Under the pieces are notes generated by a model, which saw nothing but the letters and a program-made list of their open reading frames with translations, searched no databases and was not told where the DNA came from. Of a DNA stretch of 64,000 nucleotides, positions 10,571 to 23,644 are shown in pieces (position 1 is the first letter of the stretch; each line of letters starts with the position of its first letter). The stretch is taken from NCBI GenBank assembly GCA_027924645.1, contig BSBN01000829.1:434001-498000 (forward strand), read 5' to 3'. Made by a program: the position numbers and the translations under genes. This stretch comes from Cunninghamia lanceolata (Eukaryota; Streptophyta; Pinopsida; Cupressales; Cupressaceae).

Positions 10571-12370
10571 CTGTCCACCTTCCCCTCTTGGTATAGACAT
10601 CGGTAAACATGAATGCAAAGGTACAATGAAAGATGACAGAATAGTTGGATTAGGACCCTACCTCAGCCTCAAAGCATCTCTTCGCCACTTAGGCTCGGAG
10701 CATCTCTAGTCGTGGTGGATGATATGGACATTGGCTCGGCATGCTCGTTCTCCTATTCTCCTTCTCTCTTTGCAATGAAAAGAAACAAGAATGAGTTAGT
10801 GATAAGTGACAATTCCCTTTTACATAAAGTAAGTGAGTGAGAATTCCTATCCCTAATTAGGTACAAAAGTGTGCTCTTTTGCTCTTGAGCCCTTTTCTCA
10901 AGCTATTGAACTCTAATTTCAGTGTTGTTTGTTGCATTGGAATCTCGGTTCCGCTCTATTTCTTCCCCAATGTGTTACATTTGAGCGTTGTTTCTTCAAA
11001 TGACCCTCACAACATGTTTCCCTTGAAATCAACGTGCGTGGATATCTCCTTGTTTCTACTCTCGGACTAAGTAAGCAGAAACAAGGGGGGCATATATCTC
11101 CTTCGATTTCCTCTTGGCCTCATCATTCAACCCCCTTAGTGTTTCTGTACTGACTCATTGGTGGTGGTTGTAGGTTGAATTGATTTTGATTTTTCTGACA
11201 AGTGTTCCTTTGTAGGTTGCAGTTCCTAACTTTGTGGTCTTGTAGGATTGTAGACTTGGGGGATCCTTCCTTCTCGGCAACAACACTTCGGCTTCCTCTA
11301 TAGTATCCTTTTGGGTATCCTTTTCATGATTGATGTATTTACTTTCCTTTAGTTGCATATGCATGTAGTGTCATATGGCCACTCAAGTGTTGGCTAAATG
11401 TAACATCGGAAATTGTCCTCTTGTATGGAATGGTACAATTTCCCTTGGTTTAGCTCCTCACACTTGGTGACCTCTCAACCTTTTCTTTTTTGGCCTTCCC
11501 GAAACCCTGATTGACTAAGTCTAGGAACAATTTATTCACTTTTTTAGGTAACTTACTAATAGAACTCAGAAAGGGGATTTGAGATTTGGGTCCCTAAGAC
11601 CCCCAAAAATGTAGATCTGAGTGGAAATGGGGGCTTAGACTTAGGTACCCGCGCCCTAGTCCTCCCCTATTTCCTGGGACTTTGAATTTTGGCAGGGTGT
11701 CGACTCCCACCGAGTGCCTCAGGATTTCATTTTCAAATTCTCATTTTTTGCGTGATATCGAGACATTATTTCAAAATTTGAATTCCCTAAAGCTAGATAT
11801 AAAAAGACATTTGGAAATCATTTTATCATACACAATTCTTATGCAAGCTTGATGCCAAAATTCTATTGCAATTGCTATTGAAGATCAATGACTTGTTGAA
11901 GCTCTTTGAAGTATTCTTTATTTACTATCTTGGAGACAATGGATGAAGATTAGAAATCAAGATCTTGAGTCTATCTTGCTCTTCCTAGGGTTTGTACACC
12001 CTTTGCATGATCAGGAGAAGGGTTGAAGCCTCCAACAACAAGCTTGGAGATCCTCCACGGACATTGTTGATTCACCTTCTTGTTCATGCAAGTCTTCATT
12101 TATCTCATCTCCTTGAGGTGAAGTTGTATGTGTTTATTGATGCAAAGCAATTTGTTGATCTTCCCTTGATTGAGACATCTAGGGTTTGATTTTGTGCATA
12201 CACACATTGTTAGGTTTGCACACACTTCTGCAAATCTTTTTCTCTGGCTATTGTTGAGGTAGAAATACCAAAGATGGGGCTTAACTGAGGCAAGCTCCTA
12301 TATAGCCACAACATTCTCCTTCTTTTGTAGGTGTAAATCATTTTTTGTAGGTTCCGGCAGAAAGAAGCTA
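10571..12370. other. 3' untranslated region of Tat element, no gene seen
   Basis: Between the PMD pseudogene and the polypurine tract I see no coding similarity. Short open frames (63-69 codons) have no recognisable motif. This fits the long non-coding 3' spacer common in Tat elements. Confidence 0.5.
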
Positions 12371-12385
12371 CAAAAAGGAGGATAT
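12371..12385 (+). other. candidate polypurine tract of Tat element
   Basis: caaaaaggaggatat directly precedes TGTGGGTACAG at 12386. The purine run aaaaaggagga next to a TG defines the likely start of the right LTR. Confidence 0.65.
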
Positions 12386-12887
12386 TGTGGGTACAGTCAT
12401 GACAAACTTTTAGATTTTTAGATTTTGAGACTTGCGGGATACTGGAGCGGGTGCCCTAGTTCAACTAGGGCCTTATTCTGGGATCTGAAAGCCTTTTAGC
12501 AGTCTCAGACACCCTGTGCAGAAGAGTTTCCTATGTGAAAACTTTTAGGACACTGGAGTGGGCGCACTAGTCCAAGTGGTCATCAAAATCCAGGTGCATA
12601 GTTTTTGAAACCCTATCTCTACACTTCTATGATAAGTTTTGCCAGTTGTTTCATCAATTTTTGTATATTTCTAATTTAAGGTATAATTAGGGTTTTACTT
12701 GGTTAAAAGGAAAACACTTGATAAAATCTTAATTAGGGCCTTAGGTTTCATAACCACGTGAGCATAAGGGACAGACAAAGTGATTAGAAGCGTGTTCATA
12801 AGCTCAGTCCTTATCCTCCCAATGCTTAGTAGTGAGACTGTGGTACTCAACCTAGAGTAAACAAGGTATCCAATTTCACACTAAATA
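12386..12887 (+). repeat. right (3') LTR of Tat element
   Basis: The start is inferred from the polypurine tract and TG. The second half (12637-12887) matches window positions 1-251. The final bases ctaaata align with ttaaaca of the left copy, so the LTR is about 502 bp. It contains a repeated phrase (actggagcgggtgccctag / actggagtgggcgcactag). Confidence 0.8.
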
Positions 12888-13898
12888 GTTTTTAATAAAT
12901 TGACACTATAATTTAGTTGCTGATAAAATGTTGAAAAATGAAGTTACATGAGACGTCAATCTTTATATAGTAAATTTTATTTTTTTTCTTCAATTTTTTT
13001 GTGCGTATTTATAACTTGAAACTTTAGTGCATGGATATATTTTTTTCCAATTTTGATAAATACTTATTTTTAAATAAATAATAAAATGTGTGTGTATCAA
13101 AACGTAGTTGTTTCCATTCGACTTCAACTTTCATATTAACTATTTATCTAAAATAGAAAAAAAATATACCATCTTGATATAGATTCTTTTATCTAGTGCA
13201 TCACATTTTTTTAATTTTTTTTAAAAAAGTTTTACTATTTTTCCTTGACATGGTAATCGACCTAATGTTTTGTGCTGATAACCTACTTTTAGTAAAAATA
13301 GAAAAGAAAATATAAATAATAATTAAACTATTAAAATATATATATTTTATAAAACTAAACTTATAGATCTACAAAAGGGTATTTTTATATTTTTTTTAAA
13401 ATGTCATTTACACGAGTAGAAGTTGTTGAAATATCAAGTTTTTTAAATAATTTTATTTTTTTAGTAAATTGGCCTCATAGTGGTGCTACATATGCATTTA
13501 GCCAACAATTTTAGTTGGAAAAGTTGTGGACATATCTAACTTAGCTAGAATGAATTTTACAAGATCATATGTTTGACCAAAATTGATTTTTAGTTAGAAA
13601 TACTTAAATTCACTTGTGCTGATAAGTTGGCTGAAAGTGTGACACAACTTTGTGCTTTTACCCATTTGCATTCACTTTCATGGCTATGAGTGAGTGTTAG
13701 TTTACCTTTTCTGCTTTCTAGTCAAAAGCATATTCCATTTTCAATTCCTTGTAAATCATTCAAAGGTAGCTACGCCTTTTAAAATAAGTAGAGAGCACTT
13801 GCAATTAACTTTCCAAGTGACTCAACTGTTGGTCGGGTTGTCCTTCGTACAGGCAAAGGAGTATAAACTAGAAGTGACAAATCTATTAACCAACACTC
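12888..13898. other. AT-rich spacer, no gene seen
   Basis: Low-complexity A/T runs and no coding similarity. The 122-codon open frame beginning at 13694 runs into antisense gag sequence of the next element and has no motif of its own. Confidence 0.6.
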
Positions 13899-14941
13899 TT
13901 GAGGTGCACCTGGTTCAAAAAATATTTGTTAGAAGCCAAGAATCATCACAACCTTGTATTTGCTCCTTTTCTAGAATCACCATTTCTCTTCTCATCATGA
14001 GATTCTCACCCACATTTGGTGGAACCTCTAATTCTACCCCTTCTCCTTCATCCTTAGATTGAGCCAAGTTCAACTTGGGTTGTTCTCCTTGTTTCCTTTC
14101 TTGCATGTGATAGTTTGGATAATCAAATGCCCTATGACCCTCTTCACCACACCTATAAAAAATGAAATGTTTTTTGGCCTTTCCATCCTCTGCCACCACC
14201 ATAACCTCTGCCCCTCTGAAATCCTCTTCCTCTTTGTTGACTTTGAGGATCTTATCAGATATCTTGAATAATGAATTTTAGACCATTTACATACCTTGCA
14301 GCCATCCATTCATCAGTTTCTTAATGCTCCACATGAATGGACAACTTGTAAAATTCATTTCTATAGTCTTGCACAGTAGTTAAGTTTTGTTTCAAGTTTT
14401 GAAATCTACGAAAAAGAGTTTACACATAGTCTACAAGCAAACATTTCTCTTTCAACTTCTTCTCCATTTTGCTCCAAGTCTTGATTTTATCCTTTCCCTT
14501 TATAGTTCTTTCATTTTGTAGATGATCCCACTAGATCATTGCATGACCCTTTAACTTAGTGCATGCAAACTTCACCTTTTTTTCCTTTGTTATAGTCTTC
14601 CATTCAAAGAATTTCCCCATTTCGTTCAACAAATCTATCAACTCCTCTGGTTTGAGACTACCTGCATACTTAGAAACTATAATTTTAATCCCATATTTTT
14701 TTCCCTCTAATGCTCTAAGAATCCTTTCTTCAAAAGTCAGGTGCTCTAATTGTGCTTCCTCTTCAACTCCTACATGTCGATCTTCATCTCCCTGGCCTAT
14801 TTCTTCATCAGAATCATCTCTTTGTGGTCTCAATCCTTGATTGGCCATAATAACTACAAGTTCTTACATTTGTCTTTGTAGATTTTGTATATCCCTATGC
14901 ATCTGACCATTACCTGCTCTTCCTCTTCCCCTCCCAGCCAT
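13899..14941 (-). pseudogene. gag of chromovirus unit C, 3'-truncated
   Basis: The start codon (minus, at 14941) opens MAG-type gag behind a degenerate primer-binding site. Visible parts are MANQGLRPQRDDSDEEIGQ, FEERILRALEG, YAGSLKPEELIDLLNEMGKFFEW and VKFACTKLKGHAMI (ends 14531 at a stop). After frameshifts comes the zinc-knuckle region FYRCGEEGHRAFDYPN at about 14130-14160; its last Cys is Tyr and an expected Cys-x-x-Cys spacing is altered. Homology to units A and B ends sharply at 13899 (gaggtgcac), so protease and everything after are missing. Structural capsid protein in origin; not functional. Confidence 0.85.
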
Positions 14942-14961
14942 CTTCCCGCTCTAATACTAGA

Positions 14962-15494
14962 TGATGTAACCAAACTTCACAACATAAAATTCAACACTAT
15001 TATTACAAAAGAATACCTACAAAACTAAGAACTATTTTCAAATTTCTTCTCATTCCATTCCACCCTACCACAACTAAAAAAAATAACCAAGTTTATACAA
15101 AATGAAAATTACCATTTTTGGTAGATTTTAACAACTTTCTGAAATTGCCATTTTTGGTAACATCGCATCCTTATCCGTATGACCATGAAAGTTTCCAAAT
15201 ATTTGAAACTTACTAAAAGATGACTAATCATCAACATTCTAATCTAATTGCAAGTAAAGTTTGAAAATAAATTAGAAAAAACAACTTTGAAAAACCCAAA
15301 AAATACATTAAAACCTCATTTTGAGGCCCTAGATGATCGAATAAGGTCTTGAAAAAGTTTCAAAATGGTGACTTACCGAACTTACCAATTTGGTGGGGTT
15401 TTTATTAAACTCTTCAAGATGCATCTACCCCCCAAATTTTAGCTCCAACAGACCTTCGGGTTAAAAGTTATGACCTCCAAAAGTTCTTACATCA
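14962..15494 (-). repeat. chromovirus LTR between units A and C
   Basis: 533 bp, nearly the same as 24883-25413. Terminal sequence on the minus strand is TGATGTAAG...GGTTACATCA, so the ends form an 8-bp imperfect inverted repeat. It serves as the 3' LTR of unit A and the 5' LTR of unit C. Confidence 0.85.
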
Positions 15495-15499
15495 TTCTG

Positions 15500-18400
15500 T
15501 TCTTGTTGAAAAAATGCAGCTCCTGCAAGTTGTTTTATTGGAACTTGTGCCACTTGTCTAGATCTAGCTTCTTCACTTCCCATTCTAGAATCCATATATT
15601 ATTTTCTTGTGTTAGACCTTCCCACTGCACCAGATACTTGTTGTATTAACACTGTCAAGTGTCTATGGTCTGCTTGTCCAGAATCTGTGCAATCTTTTCC
15701 CTTTTCTTTCTTGGAAGCTCTTGTTTCCAGTCTACTACAACCTCACCTTTGTCATCATGATAATCATGATCAAAAGTATATAAATTAGAAACATTAAACA
15801 CAGGAGAAATGTCTAACTGCTCTGGTAAATCTACCTCATAAGCATTGTCATTAATTTTTTTGTAATCCTGCAAGGGCCAATTTTCTTGTATTTCAACTTG
15901 TTGTAAGTTCTAGTGGGAAATCTCTCTCTTCTCAGATAAACCATCACTAAATCACCTTCAATGAATACTAGATGACTTCTACTAGCATCTACTATAGTTT
16001 TATACTTTTCATTACTTTTGTGGAGCTTCTACCTCACCTCTTTTTGTAATTGTTGAATATGTTTTGCATATGCTTCTTCATCATTACTAGTTCTATCTCC
16101 AATTGGTAGCTACACCAAATCTAAAACACCCTTAGGATTCCTACGATAAACAATGTGAAATGGTGATTTACCTATTGATCGATTGACTAAACTATTATAG
16201 GCAAATTCAGCTTGTGGTAGGGCCAAGTCCCACTATCTGCATTTCTCTCCAATCATGCATCTTAGCAGGTTTCCCAAATTCTGATTTACAACATTTGTAT
16301 GCCCATTTGTTTGGGGGTGATAAGCATTGTTGAACTAGAGCCTAGTTCCCATCTTCTTCCATAGGGTACTCCAAAAATGACTAAGAAACTTGGTATCCCT
16401 ATCAGATGTGATAGTTTGTGGAACACCATGCAATTTAACAATTTCTTTAAGAAATAACTCTACCTCCCTAGTCGCATCACTAGTCTTCTTGCAGGCAATA
16501 AAATGAGCCATCTTAGAGAACCTATCAACAACAACAAAAATGGAATCATTACCTCATTATGTTTTTGGCAGACCTAACATGAAGTCCATGCTTAAATCGG
16601 TCAGTGGTTTAGTAGGTACTGGTAATGGCATAGACAACCCTATATTTTGTGAATGTCCTTTAGCCATCTAGCAAATTCTACACCTTGTCACATATCTTGT
16701 TATGTCTCTTTTCATCTTTGGCAGGTAGTATTTATCTTCTACCAAAGCTATGGTCTTATCCTTCCCAAAATGTCCACCCAACCCGCCACTATGAAGCTCT
16801 CTTATAATATTCTCTCTCATGGACGCAACTAGAATACATAATTGTCTTACTTTAAAGAGGTAACCATCTTGCATAAGATATTCAGCTTGAATGTGGTTCA
16901 TGCTACCCACTACCAGGGCTTTCATCTATTCCACAATCTCCCAAAAATCACTGTTAGATTCATATAGATCTTTGATGGCATCAAAACCAATCACCTCATT
17001 TTCCATTGTTGTTAATAGTGTAACACACCTACTTAAATTATCTGCAACCTGGTTCTATTTTCATGACTTGTGCTTGAGATCAAAGTTGTAGCCTTGTAAG
17101 AAAGAGACCCATTTTGCATGCCTACTATTCAATTTTTTTTGTGTGTTCAAGTATTTCAAGGCAATATGGTCTGTAAACAGTAGAAACTCCTTCGGCACTA
17201 GGTAATGCCTCCAATGTCTCAATACTTGTACAATTGCATAAAATTCTACATCATAAGTTGAGTAGTTCTTCCTTGCCTCATTTAACTTTTCACTAAAGAA
17301 GGCTATGGGTTTACCTTCTTGGTTAAGTATAGCTCCAATGCCCACATGTGAGGCATCAGAATCCACTTCAAATACCTTATCAAAATATGGCAATGCTAAA
17401 ATAGGAGCTTCTATCACCTTCTTTAGAAATTTAAAAGCTTCCTCAGCTACCTTGGTCCACACAAATTCCCTTCCTTTGGTGCAATCTGTTATAGGTGCTA
17501 CAATATTGCCAAAATTTTGATTGAATTTTTGATTGAATGTGGATAACCTATGAAAACTTCTTACCTCTATTATGCTCCTTGGAATAGGCCACTCTAGAAT
17601 TGCTCTGACCTTTTCTGTATCTATTTTGACACCATTTGCAGAGATGACAATGCCCAGGAAGACCGAACTTTCTTGCATAAATCTGCACTTCTTTAGGTTT
17701 GCATAGACTTTCTCTTTTCTCAACACATCTAATATGATCCTCAAGTGTTGCAGGTGTTCCTCTTTGCTCTTGCTAAAAACTAAAATATCATCAAAATAAA
17801 CCACCACAAACTTACCGATATAAGGACGCAATACAGTATTCATTAGCCTCATGAAGGTGTTGGGTGCATTAGATAACCTGAATGGCATAACCATCCACTC
17901 ATAATCTATCCCTAGTCTTGAAGGTTGTTTTCCATTCATCTCCCTCTCAAATCTAGATCTGGTGATAACCACTGCGTAGACCAATTTTGTTGAAGTATTC
18001 AGCCCCTGCAAGCACATCCATCATGTCATCCAAACAAGGGATGGGGAACTGATACTTGATGGTGATTTTATTGATTGCCCTGCTATCTATCCACATCCTC
18101 CACATGCCATCCTTCTTTGTAGTTAATAGTGAAGGTACAAAACATGGGCTTATACTCTCCCTCACCGTACCTTTCTTTATGAGGTTTGTCACTTGTCTAT
18201 TGAGTTCTGCATGGTGGGTAGGGCTCATTCTATAAGTTGCCTAATTAGGTAGAGATGCCCTTGGGATCAAATCAATGTGGTCTTGAATATCTTTGTTTGG
18301 TGGTAGACCATCAGGTAACTCATTTGGCATAACATCAGCATATTCTTCTAGTATCTTTGCTACTTTTGCTGGTACTGATATTTTCTCACCATCTTCTTTT

Positions 18401-18840
18401 TGCACTACTAGTGCATAATAGAACCATGTCACCTTCATTTCCCTGATAAGTTTTCTTGTGGACAACATACTCTCGGCCTTCCTTTCATCCTTAAGAGGTA
18501 ATAAAATCACTTTGGAACCTTATTTCACAAAAGTAAATATATTATTTTCTCCATCATGGATTACCTTCCTGTCGTATTGCCACAACCTTCCCAACAACAA
18601 TGACATGCATCGATTCGAGTGACATCACACCATATTTCATCCTTATAAGTCTTTCCTTTGGAAAACTTAATTAGACACCTCTTATCAATAGTGACTTCAT
18701 TTCCCTTTTTAAACCATGCAATACAATAAGAATTAGGATGTTTTTCACAGTGTAGATTTATTTTATCTACCATTTCTCTAGAAACCATATTTTCACAATT
18801 GCCACTATCAATAATAACTTGGCATACCTTTCCTCATGAG
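15500..18840 (-). pseudogene. pol of chromovirus unit A (protease, RT, RNase H, integrase, chromodomain)
   Basis: Minus-strand order is complete. Protease has VIIDSGNCENMVS at about 18780-18830. RT (18510-17560) has DGLPPNKDIQDHIDLIP, the fingers block [41 protein letters not shown] and catalytic YFDD near 17790. RNase H has VFEVDSDASHVGIGAIL (17360), FFSEKLNEARKNYSTYD and TDHIALKYL. Integrase has the HHCC finger (ELHSGGLGGHFGKDKT, CRIC at 16670-16800), [17 protein letters not shown] and [14 protein letters not shown] (second Asp), ending in [18 protein letters not shown]. After a stop, NKYLVQWEGLTQENNIWI (15590-15640) is a chromodomain, thought to target integration to modified histones. The frame 17061-18017 stays open for 318 codons; elsewhere there are several stops. 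Confidence 0.9.
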
Positions 18841-20068
18841 GTGCACTTAATTCAAAAAATATTGGTTTGAAGCCAAGAATCATCACAACCTTGTATTTGC
18901 TCATTTCTTGGAATCACCATTGCTCTTCTCATCATGATATTCTCACCCATATCTGGTCAAACCTCTAATTCTACCCCTTCTCCTTCATCCTCAAATTGAG
19001 CCAAGTTCAACCTAGGTTGTTCTCCTTGTTTCCTTTCTTGCATGTGATAGTTTGGACATTCAAATGTCCTGTGACCCTATTCACCACACCTATAATAAAT
19101 GAAAGGTTTTCATGAGCCTACGCATCCTCTACCACCATCATAATCTTTGCCCCTCTAAAATCCTCTTCCTCTTTGTTGACTTTGAGTATCTTGTCAGATA
19201 TATTTTGATTTCTCTATTCCTTTGGATGATTCTCCCTGAATAAAATTTAGACCACCTCGCAAGGGAGATGATGTCCCTCTCCTTGCTCCTATATTCCTTT
19301 GAAAATATTGCCTACTTTTCTTTTCTTTTGCCTTTAAAGCTAATTGGTATGCGTCTTCCATATTATTAACCCTATGCACCCTCAATTCATCTTGAATAGT
19401 GAAGATTAGACCATTTACATACCTTGTAGCCATATGTTCATCATTTTCTTGATACTCCACACAAATGGACAACTTGTAAAATTTATTTTATAGTCTTGCA
19501 CAATGCATAAGTTTTGTTTCAAATTTTGAAATCTATGAAAAAGAGTTTGCACATAGTCTACAGGCAAAAATTTCTCTTTCTACTTCTTCTCCATTTTGAT
19601 CCAAGTCTTGATTTTATCCTTTCCCTTTCTAGTTCTTTCCTTTTGCAGATGATCCCACTAGATCATTACATGGCCCTTTAACTTAGTGCATGCAAACTTC
19701 ACCTTCTCTTCCTCTGTCATAGTCTTCCATTCAAAGAATTTCCCCATTTCGTTCAACCAATTTATCAACTCCTCTGGTTTGAGACTACCTGCATACTCGA
19801 AAACTTCAATTTTAATCCCATCATTTTTTCCCTCTAAAGCTCTGAGCATCCTTTCTTCAAAAGTTAGGTTCTCTAATTGTGCCTCCTCTTCAGCTCCCAC
19901 ATGTTGATCTTCATCTCTCTGGCCAATTTCTTCATCAGAATTATCTCTTTGTGGTCTCAATCCTTGATTGGCCATCATACCTATAAGTTCTTGCATTTTT
20001 CTTTTTAGATTTTGTATATCCCTATACATTTGAGCATTACTTGCTCTTCCTCTTCCTCTCCCAGCCAT
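18841..20068 (-). pseudogene. gag of chromovirus unit A
   Basis: I place the start at the ATG at 20068, just after the primer-binding site (gctctgatacca, 20075-20086), although the open frame extends 27 codons upstream into the LTR. The protein opens MAGRGRGRASNAQMYRDIQN with a short coiled-coil-like MYRDIQNLKRKMQELIGMM. An acidic stretch and the capsid core (FEERMLRALEGKN, SLKPEELINWLNEMGKFFEW, KVKFACTKLKGH) follow to a stop at 19658. Further pieces at 19472-19194 include MATRYVNGLIFTIQDEL and AYQLALKAKEKK. The zinc-knuckle region near 19040-19100 is degraded. Gag packages element RNA; this copy cannot be translated through. Confidence 0.88.
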
Positions 20069-20088
20069 CTTCTCGCTCTGATACCAGA

Positions 20089-20470
20089 TGATGTAACCAA
20101 ACTTCACAACATAAAATTCAACACTATTATTACAAAAGAATACCCACAAAACTCAGAACTATTTTCAAATTTCATCTCATTCCATTCCACCCTACCACAA
20201 CTAAAAAAAAATATCAAGTTTATACTAAACGAAAATTGCCATTTTTGGTAGATTTTAACAACTTTCTAAAATTGCCATTTTTGGTAACTTCGCATCCTTA
20301 TACATATGACCATGAAAGTTTCCAAATATGTGAAACTTACTAAAAGATGACTAATCATCAACTTTCTAATCTAATTGCAATTAAAGTTTGAAAATAAATT
20401 AGAAAAAACTACTTTCAAAATTTAAAAAAAAACATTAAAACCTCATTTTGAGGCCCTAGATGATAGGATA
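20089..20470 (-). repeat. truncated chromovirus LTR between units A and B
   Basis: Starts with tgatgtaacc like the other LTRs and matches them up to gaggccctagatga. It then joins directly to unit B coding sequence (tatggtctgcttgtcc, around 20470-20476). About 150 bp of LTR are missing. Confidence 0.85.
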
Positions 20471-23400
20471 TGGTCTGCTTGTCCAGAATCTATGTAATCT
20501 TTTCCCTTTTCTTTCTTGGAACCTGTTGTTTCTAGTATACTACAACCTCACCTTAATCATCATGATAGTCACCATGAAAAGCATATAAATCATAAAAATT
20601 AAACACAGGATAAATGTCTAACTGCTCTGGTAAATCTACCTCATAAGCACTATCATTATTTTTTTTTGTAATCCTACAAGGGCCAATTTTATTGTATTTC
20701 AACTTGTTGTAAGTTCTGGTGGAAAACCTCTCTCTTCTCAGATAAACCATCACTAAATCACCTTCAGTGAATACTAGATGTCTTCTACTAGCATCTACTA
20801 TAGTTTTATACTTTTCATTACTTTCTTGGAGCTTCTGCCTCACGTCTTTTTGTAATTGTCAAATTTATGTCCCGCATATGCTTCTCCATCATCACTAGTC
20901 CTGTCTCCAATTGGTAGCTGCACCAAATCTAAAAGACCCTTAAGATTCCTACCATAAACAATATGAAATGGTGATTTACTTGTTAATCTATTGACTAACT
21001 GTTATAGGCAAATTCAGCTTGTGGTAGGGCCAAATCCCACTGTCTGGGTTTCTCTCCAACGATGCATCTTAGCAGGTTTTCCAAACTCTAATTTACAACC
21101 TCTATCTACCCATCAGTTTTGGGGTGATAAGCACTACTGAACTAGACCCTAGTTCCCATCTTCTTCCATAGGATCCTCCAAAAATGACTAAGAAACTTGG
21201 TATCCCTATCAGATGTGATAGTTTGTGGAACACCATTCAATCTAACAATTTCTTTAAAAAATAACTCTGCCACCCTAGTCACTTCACTAGTCTTCTTGCA
21301 GGAAATAAAATGAGCCATCTTAGAGAACCTATCAACAACAACAAACATGAAATCATTACCTCGTTGTGTGTTTGGCAGCCCTAACACAAACTTTATACTT
21401 AAATTGGTCCATGGTTCAGTAGGTACTGGTAATGGCATTTACAACCCTATATTTTTTTAATGTCCTTTAGCCATCTAACAAATTCTACACCTTGTCACAT
21501 ATCTTGTTATGTTTCTTTTCATCTTTGGCTAGTAGTATTTATCTTCTACCGGAGCTATGGTCTTATCCTTGCCAAAATGTCTAGCCAACCCACTACTATG
21601 AAGCTCTCTTATAATATTCTCTCTCATGGATCCACCTAAAATACATAATTGCTTTCCTTTAAAGAGATAACCATCTTACATAAGATATTCACCTTGAATG
21701 TGGTTCATGCTGCCCACTACCAGGGTTTTCAACTGTTCCACAATCTCCCAAAAATCATTGTCATATTCATATAGATCTATGGTGGCATCAAAACCAATCA
21801 CCTCATTTTCCATTGTTGTCAATAGTGTAACACACCTACTTAAAGCATCCACAACCTGGTTCTATTTTCTTGACTTGTGCTTGAGAACAAAGTTTTAGCC
21901 TTATAAGAAAGAGACCCATTTTGCATGCCTACTATTCAATATTTTTGTGTGTTCAAGTATTTCAAGACAATATGGTCTATAAACAACACAAACTCCTTCG
22001 GCACTAGGTAATGCCTCCAATGTCTCAATGCTTGTACAATTGCATAAAATTCTACATCATAAGTTGAATAGTTCTTCCTTGCCTCATTCAACTTTTCATT
22101 GAAGAAGGCTATGGGTTCACCTTCTTGGATAAGTATAGCTCCAATGCCCACATGCTAGGGATCACAATCCACTTCAAATACCTTATCAAAATCTGGCAAT
22201 GCTAAAATATTAGCTTATGTCACCTTCTTCTTCAAAAACTTAAAATCTTCCTCAGCTTCCTTGGTCCACACAAATTCCCTTCCTTTGGTACAATCTGTTA
22301 TGTGTGCTACAATACTACTAAAATTTTGAATGAATTTTCAGTAGAATGTGGATATCCCATGAAAACTTCTTACCTCTATTATGCTCCTTGGACTAGGCCA
22401 CTCTAGAATTGTCCTAACCTTTTCTATATCCTTTTTGACACCATCTACAGAGATGACAAAGCCCAGGAAGACTGGACTTTCTTGCATGAATTTACACTTC
22501 TTTAAGTTTGCATAGAGTTTCTCTTTTCTCAACACATCTAATATGATCCTCAAGTGTTGCAGGTGCTCCTCTTTGCTCTTGCTAAAAAATAAAATATCAT
22601 CAAAATAAACCACCACAAACTTACCGATATAAGGACACAATACAATATTCGTTATCCTCATGAAGGTGCTGGATGCATTAGATAACCCGAATGGCATAAC
22701 CATCCACTCATATAATCATCCCTAGTCTTGAAGGATTTTTTCCATTCATCCCCCTCTCAAATCCAGATCTAGTGATAACCACTACCTAGATCAATTTTTA
22801 TGAAGTATTTAGCCCCTGCAAGCACATCCATCATGCCATCCAAATGGGATGGGGAACCAATACTTGATGGTGATTTTATTGATTTCCCTTCTATCTATGC
22901 ACATCCTCCACGTGTCATCCTTCTTTGGAGTTACTAGTGCGGGTACAACACATGGGCTCATACTGTCCCTCATCGCACCTTTCTTTATGAGGTTTGTCAC
23001 TTGTCTATTGAGTTTTGCATGGTGGGTAGAGCTCATTCTATAAGATGCCTGATTAGGTAGAGATGCCCTTGGGATCAAATCAATGTGGTGTTGAATATCT
23101 CTGTTTAGTGGTAGACCATCAAGTAACTCATCTGGCACAACATCAACATATTCTTCTAGTATCTTTGTTACTTCTACTGGTACTGGTATTTCCTCACCAT
23201 CTTCTTTTTTCACTACTAGTGCATAACAGAACCTTATCATCTTTATTTCCTTGATAAGTTCTCTTGTAGAAAACATACTCTCAACCTTCGTTTCATCCTT
23301 AAGAGGCAATAAAATCACTTTGGAACCTTCTTTCCAAAAAGTGTATGTATTCTTTTCTCCATCGTGCATTACCTTCCTATCATATTGTCACGGCCTTCCC

Positions 23401-23644
23401 AACAACACGTGGCATGCATCCATTAGAATGACATCACACCATATTTCATCCTTATAAGTCTTTCTTATGGAAAACTTAATTCAACACCTCTTATCAATAG
23501 TGTCTTCATTTCCCTTTTTGAACCATGCAATATGATAAAGATGGGGATGTTTCTCACTATGTAGATTTAGTTTATCTACCATTTCTCTAGAAACCATATT
23601 TTCATAATTTCCACTATCAATAATAACTTGGCATACCTTTTCCA
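20471..23644 (-). pseudogene. pol of chromovirus unit B, chromodomain end deleted
   Basis: Minus-strand blocks parallel unit A. RT has EEIPVPVEVTKILEEYVDVVPDEL and the fingers block [22 protein letters not shown] (23369-22809), then [16 protein letters not shown] and YFDD near 22600. RNase H includes MGIGAILIQEGEPIAFFNEKL (22151). Integrase includes [33 protein letters not shown] and [14 protein letters not shown] (21438-21142), then [21 protein letters not shown] and [16 protein letters not shown] (20843-20553). Compared with unit A, the chromodomain, the polypurine side and part of the 3' LTR are lost at a junction near 20470. Stops and frameshifts occur throughout. Confidence 0.88.

Larger units (their letters stand above)
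1..12887 (+). mobile_element. Ty3/gypsy retrotransposon, Tat lineage, 5' LTR cut by window edge
   Basis: The first 251 bases recur almost unchanged at about 12637-12887, so they are the two LTR copies of one element. Between them, in order on the + strand, lie a short gag-like region, an aspartic protease, reverse transcriptase, RNase H, a second RNase H, integrase, and a long 3' region with an antisense plant-mobile-domain pseudogene. A second, archaeal-type RNase H after the first one is the known hallmark of the Tat clade (Ogre/Retand relatives). All frames carry stops, so the copy is dead. A second LTR element sits inside pol at 3312-5288. Element length is at least 12.9 kb, about 2 kb of it due to the nested insertion. 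Confidence 0.9.
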
